Numbered from the stretch's first letter, positions 41,926 through 49,850 are shown. The stretch: DNA of 64,000 nucleotides from a bacterium (GCA_019748235.1 JAIEPU010000110.1:1-64000), one strand, 5' to 3'. Notes: a model not told the origin generated them from the sequence alone. Made by a program: numbers and translations.

Positions 41926-43137
41926 TCACTTTTTACTGCGTTTCATATCTTTCGAGTTCCGAATCGCAATGCTCTTACTTATTGTCTTCTTGGCCTTTTT
42001 CTTTTCCACAGGCGCTTTAGCTATCTCTGTGGTTCTCAGTTCCGCTTCGATCTGTTCGACGGTCGGCAATGCCGATTGCAGACTCACCGGCAGAGCGCGG
42101 GTTAGTTCGTAGCTGGAAACGCCGATCGGCTTGTCGATGCCGCTGAGAGCATATTCGGCAAGTACATTGTCCTTTGTCTGACAGAGAATCAGTCCGATGG
42201 TGGGTTGGTCGTCAGAGTGCCGCATTTGGTCATTGACGACGTTGCAGTAGAAGTTGAGCTTCCCTGCATATTCCGGCTTGAACGTGCCTATCTTTAAGTC
42301 GATCACCACAAACGCTCGCAACCGGAGATGGTAGAAGAGCAGGTCGACATAGAAGTCTTCCTCGGCGATCGTGAGCCGATACTGCCGACCTACGAATGCG
42401 AAACCCTGTCCGAGTTCGAGCAGGAACTTCTCCAAGTGCCGAACAAGCTCGGTTTCCAATTCCCGCTCGTGGAACGGTTCGTCGAGGGTGAGAAAGTCGA
42501 AGATATACGGATCTTTGAGCGTTTGCTGAACAAGGTCGGATTGAGGGCTGGGCAAGAGTTGCTTGAAGTTGGTGACCGCCTTGCCTGATCGCGCGTGTGC
42601 CTTCCCATCGATCATGAGAGTGAGGACGTTGCGACTCCAACCGTTTTCGAGCGTCTGCTCCATGTACCAGCGTCGTGCGGCTAGGTCTTTGATCTTTTCA
42701 ATCAGCACGACGTGATGAAACCAAGGAATGGACCAAATCAAGGAATCCGGCGTTTTCGCCGCAAGCTGCGGCACTTTTGCGGTAGATCTTAATTTCGCCG
42801 CAAGCTGCGGCGAAAATTGCGAAGGATCGGGGTAGGCCCGAAAAAACGCGATCATGCGATCGATGTTTCTCTCCGAGAACCCTTTGATCCCCGAGAGTTC
42901 ATTCCGCAGTTCCACCGACAGGCGGGGAATAACCGAGGCACCCCACCCTTCCCTCTTTTGCCGCTGGTCGATCAGTCGGCCAATGTCCCAGTAGAGACGA
43001 ACAAGCTCCGCATTGACCGAAAGCATTGCCTTCGCCTGGGCGGTCTGGATACGCAGCTTCACTTCCCCAAGCAGGTCGGAGAATCCGCTCGGCAGCGATC
43101 CAGAGGATGCTATGGGAGGAAGTCGCTTCTTAGTCAC
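41926..43137 (-). CDS. YhcG/DUF1016-family protein with PD-(D/E)xK nuclease domain
   Basis: 403 residues. The N-terminal DUF1016_N part has LSVNAELVRLYWDIGRLIDQ and the C-terminal nuclease part has FYVDLLFYHLRLRAFVVIDL followed by KIGTF, the D...D-x-K site. PYIFDFLTLDEPFHERELE is a family motif. GTG start with AAGGAG upstream. The middle holds a short internal duplication (SPQLAAKLRSTAKVPQLAAK) from repeated CGCCGCAAGCTGCGGC DNA. Family members are plasmid- and defense-island-linked nucleases of uncertain role. The C-terminus is Lys-rich. It stands alone, between the kinase and a HipBST module. Confidence 0.88.
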   Translation of the reverse strand: MTKKRLPPIASSGSLPSGFSDLLGEVKLRIQTAQAKAMLSVNAELVRLYWDIGRLIDQRQKREGWGASVIPRLSVELRNELSGIKGFSERNIDRMIAFFRAYPDPSQFSPQLAAKLRSTAKVPQLAAKTPDSLIWSIPWFHHVVLIEKIKDLAARRWYMEQTLENGWSRNVLTLMIDGKAHARSGKAVTNFKQLLPSPQSDLVQQTLKDPYIFDFLTLDEPFHERELETELVRHLEKFLLELGQGFAFVGRQYRLTIAEEDFYVDLLFYHLRLRAFVVIDLKIGTFKPEYAGKLNFYCNVVNDQMRHSDDQPTIGLILCQTKDNVLAEYALSGIDKPIGVSSYELTRALPVSLQSALPTVEQIEAELRTTEIAKAPVEKKKAKKTISKSIAIRNSKDMKRSKK

Positions 43138-43276
43138 TCGGGCTCCTTTTTGGTATCCGAACGATAAAACCAGATCTCTTTGAAAACAGCCACAGATTCC
43201 TTCATGGATCAGAGTTGGCCAATGCTGGGCGACCCGTCATGAGGGGCCTAGACAAAGCGAGGATAAACAGTGACTG

Positions 43277-43504
43277 TTATGCAGATGATTCAATGAGTGC
43301 GACTATTGCCCGGCGAGCCGGTTCGTCCAACTTTGGCCATGCCGCAATGATTCGCGTCAGGTCGCAATCCATGAGTGCGCCGGATTCTGCGCCGCCCTCT
43401 TCCAAAACAATGGCGTTTTCCAAGGGTTCAGGGGTAGGTTCAAATCCCTTTCGGTCGAACACGCTAATGCTGATTTGACATAGTCGGCCTAGATGTGAAA
43501 TCAC
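43277..43504 (-). pseudogene. Fossil integrase tail next to a tRNA-like att scar
   Basis: 75 codons. DRKGFEPTPEP at about 18-28 is read from the complement of GGTTCAAATCCC (43437-43448), which looks like a tRNA T-loop. The following LTRIIAAWPKLDEPARRAIV is the same helical module as IADAWSCLSPNIREAILTLV in the frame at 45164-45883, the circular-form tail of the main integrase. So this looks like the left-behind 3' part of another integrase gene plus its att site. It may be untranslated. It overlaps the hipT stop by 4 bases, so a downstream read-through product is possible. Confidence 0.5.
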
Positions 43505-44421
43505 TGCATCGCAGCAGTCCGCTCCACTATCAAATTCACAAACTCTTTCCTCTTGTCGCTCGAAACAAAGCTGCGGTCAATTAATTCGGTCGCTTTTGTT
43601 TGAGATCCAACAAGTTCACTGACAACACGCATGACCGGCTTCTCGGGAAGATTGCAATAACGTGCGAACTCAAGCCAATCGGCTCGATCGAGCCGATCTC
43701 TCTTGCCGGCGATGGGCAACGCGAGTTGATCGTCAGGGATCACCAGCCGAGTGCAGACGAGATCATAAGCAGGCGTAAGCTGAATGACGCCGTCTTCACT
43801 TGTCAGCAGCGAAAAATTCTTTAAGTGCATATCGCCATTGCCTGACCACCAGATGAAGAGCATCAGGCGATAGAGCTTGAATATTTCCACTAATGGTTCA
43901 GTCGCGTACTTGCGAATAAGGCGGACGCATAACTCCGCCGAGCCGTCATACTTCTCCTTGGGAGATTTCTCGGCAATCTGGCAGAAATCTTCCTGGCGTA
44001 GCTTCCTCCCATCGGGAAGACGATCAAAACGTCGCACGACATAAGCGAGCGATCCGTCCTTAAGGCTGACGAGTCCGCTTGGCGCGACTTCGATGCCAAC
44101 GAGTTTTGCCAATTGGGTGGTGAGGTGCTCGTTCTCTGGCAGGAACGGATAGGTTTCCGTTTGCGGCTTCAGGATATAGCGTCCGCCTTCGGCCTCGACT
44201 TGAAGTGTCTCGCGATCAGCGGAAAGCCCGACGGATATCTTCTTCTGTATGCCTGATAGCGACGTATGCCCGACCATCGCCAGCGCCGCCGTATGGAGCT
44301 TGCCTAGCTCGATATCGAGATGTGGCACCTTCGCTGTGCCAAAGAGGCCGCGAAGGCAACGGGCATGGTAGTCGGATTCACCGCGCGTGTTTTCGAGACA
44401 GATGCGGCACACCTTGCTCAT
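43501..44421 (-). CDS. hipT: HipT-type kinase toxin (HipA core and C-terminal domain)
   Basis: 306 residues from ATG 44419-44421, which overlaps the hipS stop (ATGA). The N-terminus has a CRICLENTRGESDYHARC pair of cysteines. The loop HTSLSGIQKKISV holds serines in the position of the autophosphorylated HipT/HipA loop. The catalytic site is seen in GNGDMHLKNFSLL and TPAYDLVCTR. The HipA N-terminal lobe is missing and encoded separately upstream, which defines the three-gene HipBST form. In studied cases HipT phosphorylates tryptophanyl-tRNA synthetase; the target here is not known. Confidence 0.85.
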   Translation of the reverse strand: MSKVCRICLENTRGESDYHARCLRGLFGTAKVPHLDIELGKLHTAALAMVGHTSLSGIQKKISVGLSADRETLQVEAEGGRYILKPQTETYPFLPENEHLTTQLAKLVGIEVAPSGLVSLKDGSLAYVVRRFDRLPDGRKLRQEDFCQIAEKSPKEKYDGSAELCVRLIRKYATEPLVEIFKLYRLMLFIWWSGNGDMHLKNFSLLTSEDGVIQLTPAYDLVCTRLVIPDDQLALPIAGKRDRLDRADWLEFARYCNLPEKPVMRVVSELVGSQTKATELIDRSFVSSDKRKEFVNLIVERTAAMQ

Positions 44422-44750
44422 TGCCCTTCCTCCTCTGGAAGGATTTCCACCGCGCCAATGCAATCGGCGCACGTGGCGACGAGCAATCCGAACGCATCGT
44501 CCTTGGAGATTTTGAGCTTCTTCGTCGCAAGCTCCAGCAACCATCCTTCAGGAAGAAGGTTTTCAAAAAAGGGATGCAGTCCCTCTGAGATGTATGGCTC
44601 AGGGCGCAGGGGAAGGGTTAGCGATACCGGCACAGCATCACGTAGCGCGAGCCACCATGCATCATAAGCAAAGATGACATGTTTACCCGTTTCCACAAGC
44701 ATGCCGACCGGCTGACCATCCAGGCGCACAACGGCTCGACGTTCCTTCAT
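44418..44750 (-). CDS. hipS: HipS-type protein (HipA N-terminal domain)
   Basis: 110 residues. AVVRLDGQPVGMLVET, VPVSLTLPLRPEPY and HPFFENLLPEGWLLELATKK are the signature of the HipA N-terminal subdomain, here a stand-alone protein. In HipBST systems HipS, not HipB, is the main antitoxin that neutralises HipT. Start and stop each overlap a neighbour by four bases, so all three products are translationally coupled. Confidence 0.85.
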   Translation of the reverse strand: MKERRAVVRLDGQPVGMLVETGKHVIFAYDAWWLALRDAVPVSLTLPLRPEPYISEGLHPFFENLLPEGWLLELATKKLKISKDDAFGLLVATCADCIGAVEILPEEEGQ

Positions 44751-44977
44751 GACTGTTCATCCTGGCGGGGAGCATCCACGATCCCCAGCGACTTGCCAAA
44801 CACGGCGAGCACTTTGTTGACCACGCTCAGTCGGACGGAGGGTTTGCCGCGTTCAAGTTCCGAGACGAAGCGAGTGCCGACACCAGCCAGTTCTCCCAGC
44901 TCGCGCTGCGTCATCCGGCCCGCCTTGCGACGATCCCGAACGAACGCTCCGATTGTTTCCTCGAATCCCTTATCCAT
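44747..44977 (-). CDS. hipB: HipB-type HTH (Xre) regulator
   Basis: 76 residues. RRKAGRMTQRELGELAGVGT then RFVSELERGKPSVRLSVVNK is the Xre/Cro helix-turn-helix typical of HipB. It is the first gene of the module. Three palindromes with the core CCCGATCGGGA or a close variant lie just upstream (45002-45161), the expected operators for autorepression. It may also enhance HipS binding to HipT. Confidence 0.88.
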   Translation of the reverse strand: MDKGFEETIGAFVRDRRKAGRMTQRELGELAGVGTRFVSELERGKPSVRLSVVNKVLAVFGKSLGIVDAPRQDEQS

Positions 44978-45001
44978 TTCTCGCTCATTTCGGCCATTTT
45001 C

Positions 45002-45161
45002 ATTCCCGAACGGGAGTATTTTGACAGCTTCGAGTCAGTTTAGCTCGTTTTGGGGCCAACTTCAACAAGTATAATACCGATCGGGAATATAAAGATGGCT
45101 TTAGACCTCATTGATCCCCCAATCAGCAACAATTGGCTTGAATAATCCCGATCGGGAATAT
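45002..45161. promoter_or_regulatory. Three palindromic operators upstream of hipB
   Basis: Related palindromes lie at 45002-45019 (ATTCCCGAACGGGAGTAT), 45074-45090 (ATACCGATCGGGAATAT) and 45145-45161 (ATCCCGATCGGGAATAT). The centre-to-centre spacing is about 70 bp. The first lies about 25 bases before the hipB start codon. The arrangement fits cooperative binding of a HipB dimer. The third ends three bases before the stop of the integrase-tail frame. Confidence 0.7.
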
Positions 45162-45163
45162 GT

Positions 45164-45883
45164 TTACGGCTGGCGGCTTGCGAGTCCCGCCTGAATCACG
45201 TCAAAGAATGCCAGATCAGCATTCCGCCATTCTTCCTCCCGAAGACATCCTTGAATGATGCTTCGACACTCTCTGGCCAGTCGCCAAGTCAGACGATCAT
45301 CTCGTCGATCATCGCGAGCAGTTTCGATCTCACGATGATTATGCCGGCCGATCGTTATTCGCCCTGCATCCACGAGGGTTAAAATCGCCTCGCGGATGTT
45401 GGGCGAGAGGCAGGACCAGGCATCCGCAATACGCCTCACTGAATCTGGAAGATTGTTAGTGTCATTCGATGAATGGCAATGATCAAAGGTGCCATTGGAG
45501 TGATGCAAAGGCACGACACTCCCCTGCCCTTCCAACGGCAAAGCATGATCACACCGCTGAATTTGCGAATCGATGTTGGAAAACGCATTCTCCGGTGTGA
45601 GGGCGAGGATCTTCGACTGGATTTTGAGAGACTGATGCGGCCCAATTTTGAGGCCATCACAGCCCCTTAATTCAACTGCGTCGTTTAACGCGTCGTCACC
45701 GTTGAAAATCGTCAAATTTTCAGGCCATTCGTGGACTTGTTCGAGTCCCTCACCGCCCACTCTTTTCATTTGTAATAACTCGCATTCTTTCGCAAACCTA
45801 GGTAAATCAGCCAAATCGACATTAGAAGCTTTCCTGCTTGCGACGCCAAACGATGGGTTTCGAGCGTGCTGCGCTGGATTCAC
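45164..45883 (-). CDS. Integrase C-terminal tail (circular form), fused through attR to an integrase fossil
   Basis: The frame has two parts joined at the att core. Codons from 45739 down to 45164 (191 residues, QVHEWPENL... to ASRQP) belong to the element. They are in the same frame relative to the core as int, so in the excised circle int would read through GGEGLE into this tail. The tail carries LPDSVRRIADAWSCLSPNIR and EAILTLVDAG, a helical module also seen at 43277. Codons above the core (45762-45883) belong to the old chromosome side. They read PRFAKECELLQMKR, like PGFASTCDLMHKC of int, so they are a relic of a previous integrase. In the integrated state this frame starts at a poor GTG and is probably silent. 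Confidence 0.7.
   Translation of the reverse strand: MNPAQHARNPSFGVASRKASNVDLADLPRFAKECELLQMKRVGGEGLEQVHEWPENLTIFNGDDALNDAVELRGCDGLKIGPHQSLKIQSKILALTPENAFSNIDSQIQRCDHALPLEGQGSVVPLHHSNGTFDHCHSSNDTNNLPDSVRRIADAWSCLSPNIREAILTLVDAGRITIGRHNHREIETARDDRRDDRLTWRLARECRSIIQGCLREEEWRNADLAFFDVIQAGLASRQP
45739..45761 (+). repeat. attR core (23-bp direct repeat, far end)
   Basis: Identical to 2945-2967. The left flank differs from the tRNA gene (GGACTT instead of GGGG), so no second tRNA is formed. The right flank (45762-45800) resembles 2968-3010, with shared CATTTGT, TCGCA and TCGCAAA-CC-AGG blocks. That similarity is best explained by a relic integrase 3' end of a related element that used the same site. 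Confidence 0.88.
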
Positions 45884-46040
45884 ATCTCAATTCGGATCAG
45901 CGAAGACTGTCGAATGAGCGTCGCCGCGCTACGAGTCGAATTATGCAGACGACCGACACGCACCAATGGGAGTGCCAACGAAATAAGCGGCGTTCGATCC
46001 TGAATTCGTTGAGCGAGTTCAATCCATCTCTTCTCGTGGA

Positions 46041-47240
46041 TCACCGTTCTCCGTTAGATTGTGACGGGTCAGGTATCTCGTGTCCGGCCTTGCTCAACAA
46101 CGAACAGATTCTGGCGCGCAACTCCCCGTCTTCTCCGGCACTCTTAGCGATCTCTAAGAATACATCCGCGTGCCGGGACACGATTGCTCCTCCCTGAGGA
46201 AGCCGTTCCATGACACTCAAAAAGCGATCCTTTTCGACTGCATCCCAATCGAAGGCCCAACGATGTCTAATCCCAAATGAGTAGTTGGATACGTCAGACT
46301 CGAGTTTGTCTGCGAATACTTTCTGCACCCAGGCTGCCGAATCCGTTTCAGCTACGACTTTTAGGACGTCAAGCAATTTCGGTCGTGGATCACGATAGGC
46401 GAGATGTGGAGGTGGAACCCAGTGCGGTGGGAAATCGTCATGAACGTGTTTGGACATCAACTGGATCGCTTCTTCGATTCGATTCTTGGCAAGGTCGTCC
46501 TCGACCGCGTGACGCAATTGCTGTTCAGGCTGCTTGAACGGTAAGAGACCGAATAAGCCGAGAATCACACAAATTGGAAGAGCCCAGACAACCCAACCGA
46601 TTCTGGATGATTGCATTGGTTCAACTGACGGCACCTTCCAGTCGCGTCTGGCGATGACACCAATCACAATGCCTCCGAGCAGCCACACCAACCAGCTAAA
46701 CCCGCCGAAAAGAAAAACCAATAGTGCGGCGCTCTGGATTGCATTTTCGCTTGCGGAAAGGCGGACCCCGCCCATTACGTTGATGATAGGAATTGGTGTG
46801 AGTAACAGCGTCCCCAGAGCCACTGAGTCAGCGAAAAGCATGACGAGCCAGAATGCGGCAACGACGCTCGCTCCAAACAGAACATGGACTACGCGTGTTA
46901 TGAGCATTACTCGCCACAGCGATACCAATGCCAAAAGGTATAAATTTGCAATAGTGGAATTGCCGGCGGACATGAACCGCTCAACCGGTATCGCATAAAA
47001 CCATGCAATTGGCCCGGTCATCCAATACAGCGATAGAAACGAGATGTACATCCGACCGAATGCAGGCCGCTCAATAAATCGCCGCAACCCTGCCATGTAA
47101 ACAAGAGAATAAAGCAGAAACGATGTTACCGTCGAGGCGACGAAGGGTATCAGCAAAAGCCAGGGTTCATGATAAAGGTCTGCACCGTCATATTCGCGTG
47201 CGAGGCCAGCCGACAATACAAATAAGGCTCCCAAACCCAA
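46041..47240 (-). CDS. Multi-pass membrane protein with soluble C-terminal domain, start unclear
   Basis: About 399 residues from the given TTG; the frame is open about 28 codons further (to about 47325) without an ATG. That upstream part (TVLGYLVGNRQAILQIAS) fits the protein. So the true start is unusual (TTG or ATT), or the N-terminus has been lost. Five to six hydrophobic helices are seen to about residue 240 (LLLIPFVASTVTSFLLYSLV, AALLVFLFGGFSWLVWLLGG). A soluble region follows (DDLAKNRIEEAIQLMSKHVH). I recall similar proteins from other planctomycetes but no function. It is the first host gene right of the element. Confidence 0.65.
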   Translation of the reverse strand: MGLGALFVLSAGLAREYDGADLYHEPWLLLIPFVASTVTSFLLYSLVYMAGLRRFIERPAFGRMYISFLSLYWMTGPIAWFYAIPVERFMSAGNSTIANLYLLALVSLWRVMLITRVVHVLFGASVVAAFWLVMLFADSVALGTLLLTPIPIINVMGGVRLSASENAIQSAALLVFLFGGFSWLVWLLGGIVIGVIARRDWKVPSVEPMQSSRIGWVVWALPICVILGLFGLLPFKQPEQQLRHAVEDDLAKNRIEEAIQLMSKHVHDDFPPHWVPPPHLAYRDPRPKLLDVLKVVAETDSAAWVQKVFADKLESDVSNYSFGIRHRWAFDWDAVEKDRFLSVMERLPQGGAIVSRHADVFLEIAKSAGEDGELRARICSLLSKAGHEIPDPSQSNGER

Positions 47241-47325
47241 AGCACCACGCGTGGATGCAATTTGGAGGATTGCTTGCCGATTACCAACAAGGTACCCAAG
47301 TACTGTGAAAATAGAAATGAGTCAC

Positions 47326-47759
47326 CTTAGCGATGCTTGCATGTTAAAGGAGCGTTGCCATATTGGGCGGCGAATCACATACGACGACTACTTGGATGAC
47401 ATTATAAACCGCACCGTCCGCATCCTCCAACGCCAGCGCAGAGATGGCTACGAGCCTTGGTTGCTCGACGACCAGAACTTCAAGCAATTCATCGTTATCG
47501 CCATCAGCAACTGGATGATAACTGCAGGTCCAACTTGCCGGCAACATCCCGCCAGGGTCAATAGTCGCAAAGCAGTCCACTCACCAAGAGCGTGACCACG
47601 TCGTTGACGTCCTGGCATAGTAGAGTCGAGCTCGCGCAACTCCGGAACCGTCCAAGGACACGCGCGCGAGTTGTCCTTCGTGCATCAACAGTCATCTCTA
47701 AACTGCCTTGAAGCACGACTAAACGTGGCGAGATGATCATCTCGCTTGGCAATCGGTTG
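47326..47759. other. Gene-free stretch near the right boundary
   Basis: 434 bases between the membrane-protein gene and the EF-hand gene. Several short frames exist on both strands, but none has a ribosome site or domain-like sequence. I see no RNA gene or repeat. It could contain debris from past integrations. Confidence 0.4.
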
Positions 47760-48365
47760 TTAGAAGTCTTCGGGAGGAGGTCCGTTCTGAGGGCCAAATC
47801 CACCGGGCCCACCTCCAGGAGCACCGTTTCCGCCAGGACCTCCGGGACCGCGATTGGCCATCTCCGCCAGTTGCTGCTGTTGATCTTGCGTTAGAATTTT
47901 CGCGAGCTTTGCATCGACTTCCTTTTGAAGGGCGTCGATCTTCTTCTTTTGCGCCTCGGTCAGGTTCAACTCATCCTGCAGATGCTCGGGCAGAATTTGC
48001 CCTGGTTTAGGGGGCGCTCCCATTCCGCGTCCGTTGCGGCCCATTTGCCCGTTCTGCCCTCCACGATTCCCTTGCCTCCCAGCGTTCTGTGCGAACGAGC
48101 GAATTTCATCCTGTGTCACGGAACCGTCACTATTGGAGTCGATTCTTTTGAACATCATCTGAAGACGTTGGTCGGTGACTTCGTCACTCGTTAAGACGCC
48201 GTCTTGATTCGCATCCATATTCATCAGACGGCCAATCATCACCTGGGGATCCATCTGTCCCCCCTGCCCCCGACGCCCATTCGGAGGGCCTCCAGGCGGC
48301 TGCGCCATCGCTTCTGAGCAAAAGACAACAAGAAACAACATCAAAATGGAAGATCCCAGTCGCAT
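47760..48365 (-). CDS. Secreted EF-hand protein
   Basis: 201 residues from ATG 48363-48365, chosen because AAAGGGG is upstream (a longer frame starts 12 codons earlier). Signal peptide MRLGSSILMLFLVVFCSEAM. Two EF-hand loops are clear: DANQDGVLTSDE and DSNSDGSVTQDE, with acidic residues in positions 1, 3, 5 and 12. A helical segment follows (LNLTEAQKKKIDALQKEVDA), then a Gly/Pro/Asn-rich tail. Such calcium-binding exported proteins are common in planctomycetes. Likely periplasmic or envelope-associated. Confidence 0.85.
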   Translation of the reverse strand: MRLGSSILMLFLVVFCSEAMAQPPGGPPNGRRGQGGQMDPQVMIGRLMNMDANQDGVLTSDEVTDQRLQMMFKRIDSNSDGSVTQDEIRSFAQNAGRQGNRGGQNGQMGRNGRGMGAPPKPGQILPEHLQDELNLTEAQKKKIDALQKEVDAKLAKILTQDQQQQLAEMANRGPGGPGGNGAPGGGPGGFGPQNGPPPEDF

Positions 48366-48642
48366 GGCTAACCCCTTTGGCCCGCGGTAAACACGTTTCA
48401 CACTTCTCTTTCAACGATGGCCCCAGTCTGAATATTGCACGATTGTCGTCGTCGAAATGAAAACGAGGGAGCACGCTTGTTGCTCCGTTCAAAGAATGCC
48501 TCTCGAAAGGAATTGTTGCGATCGTTCAAGGTGAACCTTTCGAAAGGATTCTCTCCCTTTCTCTGACTGACAATCGGTGCAAGAAAACGGAGGTGTGCCA
48601 TGCGAGCGGAAGACTTCAACGATCTCCCCTTTTTTCGAACGG

Positions 48643-48810
48643 ATGAGCAAACGTAGAAAAGGCTTCCCGTCAGAAACGAAGGTGAAACGGGGAGTGCGAA
48701 TTGTTCACGGGAACAAGCTCCTCACCGAGAAACTCGGACGAAATGACCTTTGCCCATGCGGTTCAGGCAAGCGATTCAAGAAATGCTGCCTCACACGAGG
48801 GTTGTTTTGA
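48643..48810 (+). CDS. Short SEC-C motif protein
   Basis: 55 residues from ATG 48643 (a GTG at 48577 would give 77). The C-terminus [16 protein letters not shown] is a complete SEC-C zinc motif (C-x-C-x8-C-C), as at the end of SecA. The N-terminus is basic. Stand-alone SEC-C peptides of this length are common, and their role is unknown; SecB or nucleic-acid contacts have been proposed for the motif. It is independent of the EF-hand gene, which is divergent. Confidence 0.7.
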   Translation: MSKRRKGFPSETKVKRGVRIVHGNKLLTEKLGRNDLCPCGSGKRFKKCCLTRGLF

Positions 48811-48899
48811 CGGCTCGAACCGCGACGACTTTTTTTAGAGAGTAACATCGCTCCGCTTGGTTACCTTGTGCTGACAAGGATTATCAGAGGGGCGTTCAT

Positions 48900-49850
48900 G
48901 TGACGGAGAGAGTTCATTATCACGACGAGTTGATTTTCACCGTGGGAACGAAGGTGGTGACGCTGCGCGACATCAAGTCAGCGTCAGGAACCTTGCTTCA
49001 AGCACGTGGGTCAGTCGGTGCCGTCGTGAAATCGCCCGACGACGCCACGCACTCGTATCGCGTTCGTTTTGCGGATGGATTCGAGGCTGCCTTGACGCGA
49101 CGCGAGATCGTCATGCTGGCGCGATTCAAGGAAGGAGAGCTCGCTCTCGATGAACACCCGCTCGAACGAAACGATCTTTTCGAGCGGGTCATCTTTCGCT
49201 GCGTCATCGGCTCACGAGCTTACGGCCTTGACAACGACCAATCCGACACCGATCGCCGTGGCGTTTATTTGCCCCGAGCCGAGCAGCATTGGTCGCTCTT
49301 TGGCATTCCCGAACAACTCGAGAATGACGAATCGCAAGAGGTCTACTGGGAGGTTGAAAAGTTCCTCGTTTTGGCTCTGAAGGCGAATCCAAACATCCTG
49401 GAATGCCTTTATTCGCCTCTCGTGGAAATGGCGACTCCCCTGGGCCAGGAATTGATCGATCTGCGCGAATGCTTTCTCTCTCGTTGTGTTTATCAGACAT
49501 TCAATGGCTACGTGATGTCCCAGTTTCGGAAGATGCAGGGAGATCTGCGGAATCACGGAGAGGTGAAATGGAAACACGTGATGCACTTGATCCGGCTTCT
49601 CCTTGCCGGCATCACGACTCTTCGAGAGGGATTTGTTCCCACCCGTGTGACGGAGCATCGGGATGCGCTCCTCGCCATCAAACGTGGTGAAATGCCGTGG
49701 AACGAGGCGGACGCTTGGCGACTTCGTCTTCATGACGAATTCAACAAGGCATACGAACGAACAAAACTTCCCGATCGCCCGGATTATGTCCGTGCGAACA
49801 TGTTTCTCCTACACGCACGGCGAGCCGCACTCTTGGAACAATTGCCATGA
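48900..49850 (+). CDS. Predicted nucleotidyltransferase, RlaP/PF10127-like (first of two)
   Basis: 316 residues. GTG start with AGAGGGG upstream. After a small N-terminal beta domain (about 1-75, KVVTLRDIKSASGTLLQARG) comes the polymerase-beta-type active site FRCVIGSRAYGLDNDQSDTD (G-S then D-x-D), and then EVEKFLVLALKANPNILECL, the family's second motif. Some relatives act in RNA repair with RNA ligases; most are uncharacterised. The extra N-terminal domain is unusual. The next gene is a second family member that overlaps it by four bases (ATGA), so the pair may form a heterodimer. Confidence 0.83.
   Translation: MTERVHYHDELIFTVGTKVVTLRDIKSASGTLLQARGSVGAVVKSPDDATHSYRVRFADGFEAALTRREIVMLARFKEGELALDEHPLERNDLFERVIFRCVIGSRAYGLDNDQSDTDRRGVYLPRAEQHWSLFGIPEQLENDESQEVYWEVEKFLVLALKANPNILECLYSPLVEMATPLGQELIDLRECFLSRCVYQTFNGYVMSQFRKMQGDLRNHGEVKWKHVMHLIRLLLAGITTLREGFVPTRVTEHRDALLAIKRGEMPWNEADAWRLRLHDEFNKAYERTKLPDRPDYVRANMFLLHARRAALLEQLP

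Larger units (their letters stand above)
2945..45761. mobile_element. Integrated mobilizable, plasmid-like element at tRNA-Val
   Basis: Exact 23-bp direct repeats of the tRNA-Val 3' end lie at 2945-2967 and 45739-45761. Between them are an integrase next to the tRNA, excisionase-like HTH proteins, a MobF relaxase, a coupling ATPase, ParA/RHH and ParB, an RPA-type replication initiator with iterons, a serine resolvase, ArdC and several cargo blocks. I see no type IV secretion channel genes, so transfer would depend on a helper. The mixture of replication, partition and integration functions suggests a plasmid that has become integrative, or the reverse. Cargo regions are visibly more AT-rich in places, especially 11.0-14.9 kb. 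Confidence 0.9.

Noticed and set aside
47251-47824. Short frames on both strands in the 47.3-47.8 kb gap
   Set aside because: None has a start signal or a recognisable composition; the region is reported as gene-free.
48184-48619. Minus-strand frames upstream of the EF-hand gene
   Set aside because: They are out of frame with the EF-hand protein, with no ribosome site or domain; the region is the divergent promoter area.
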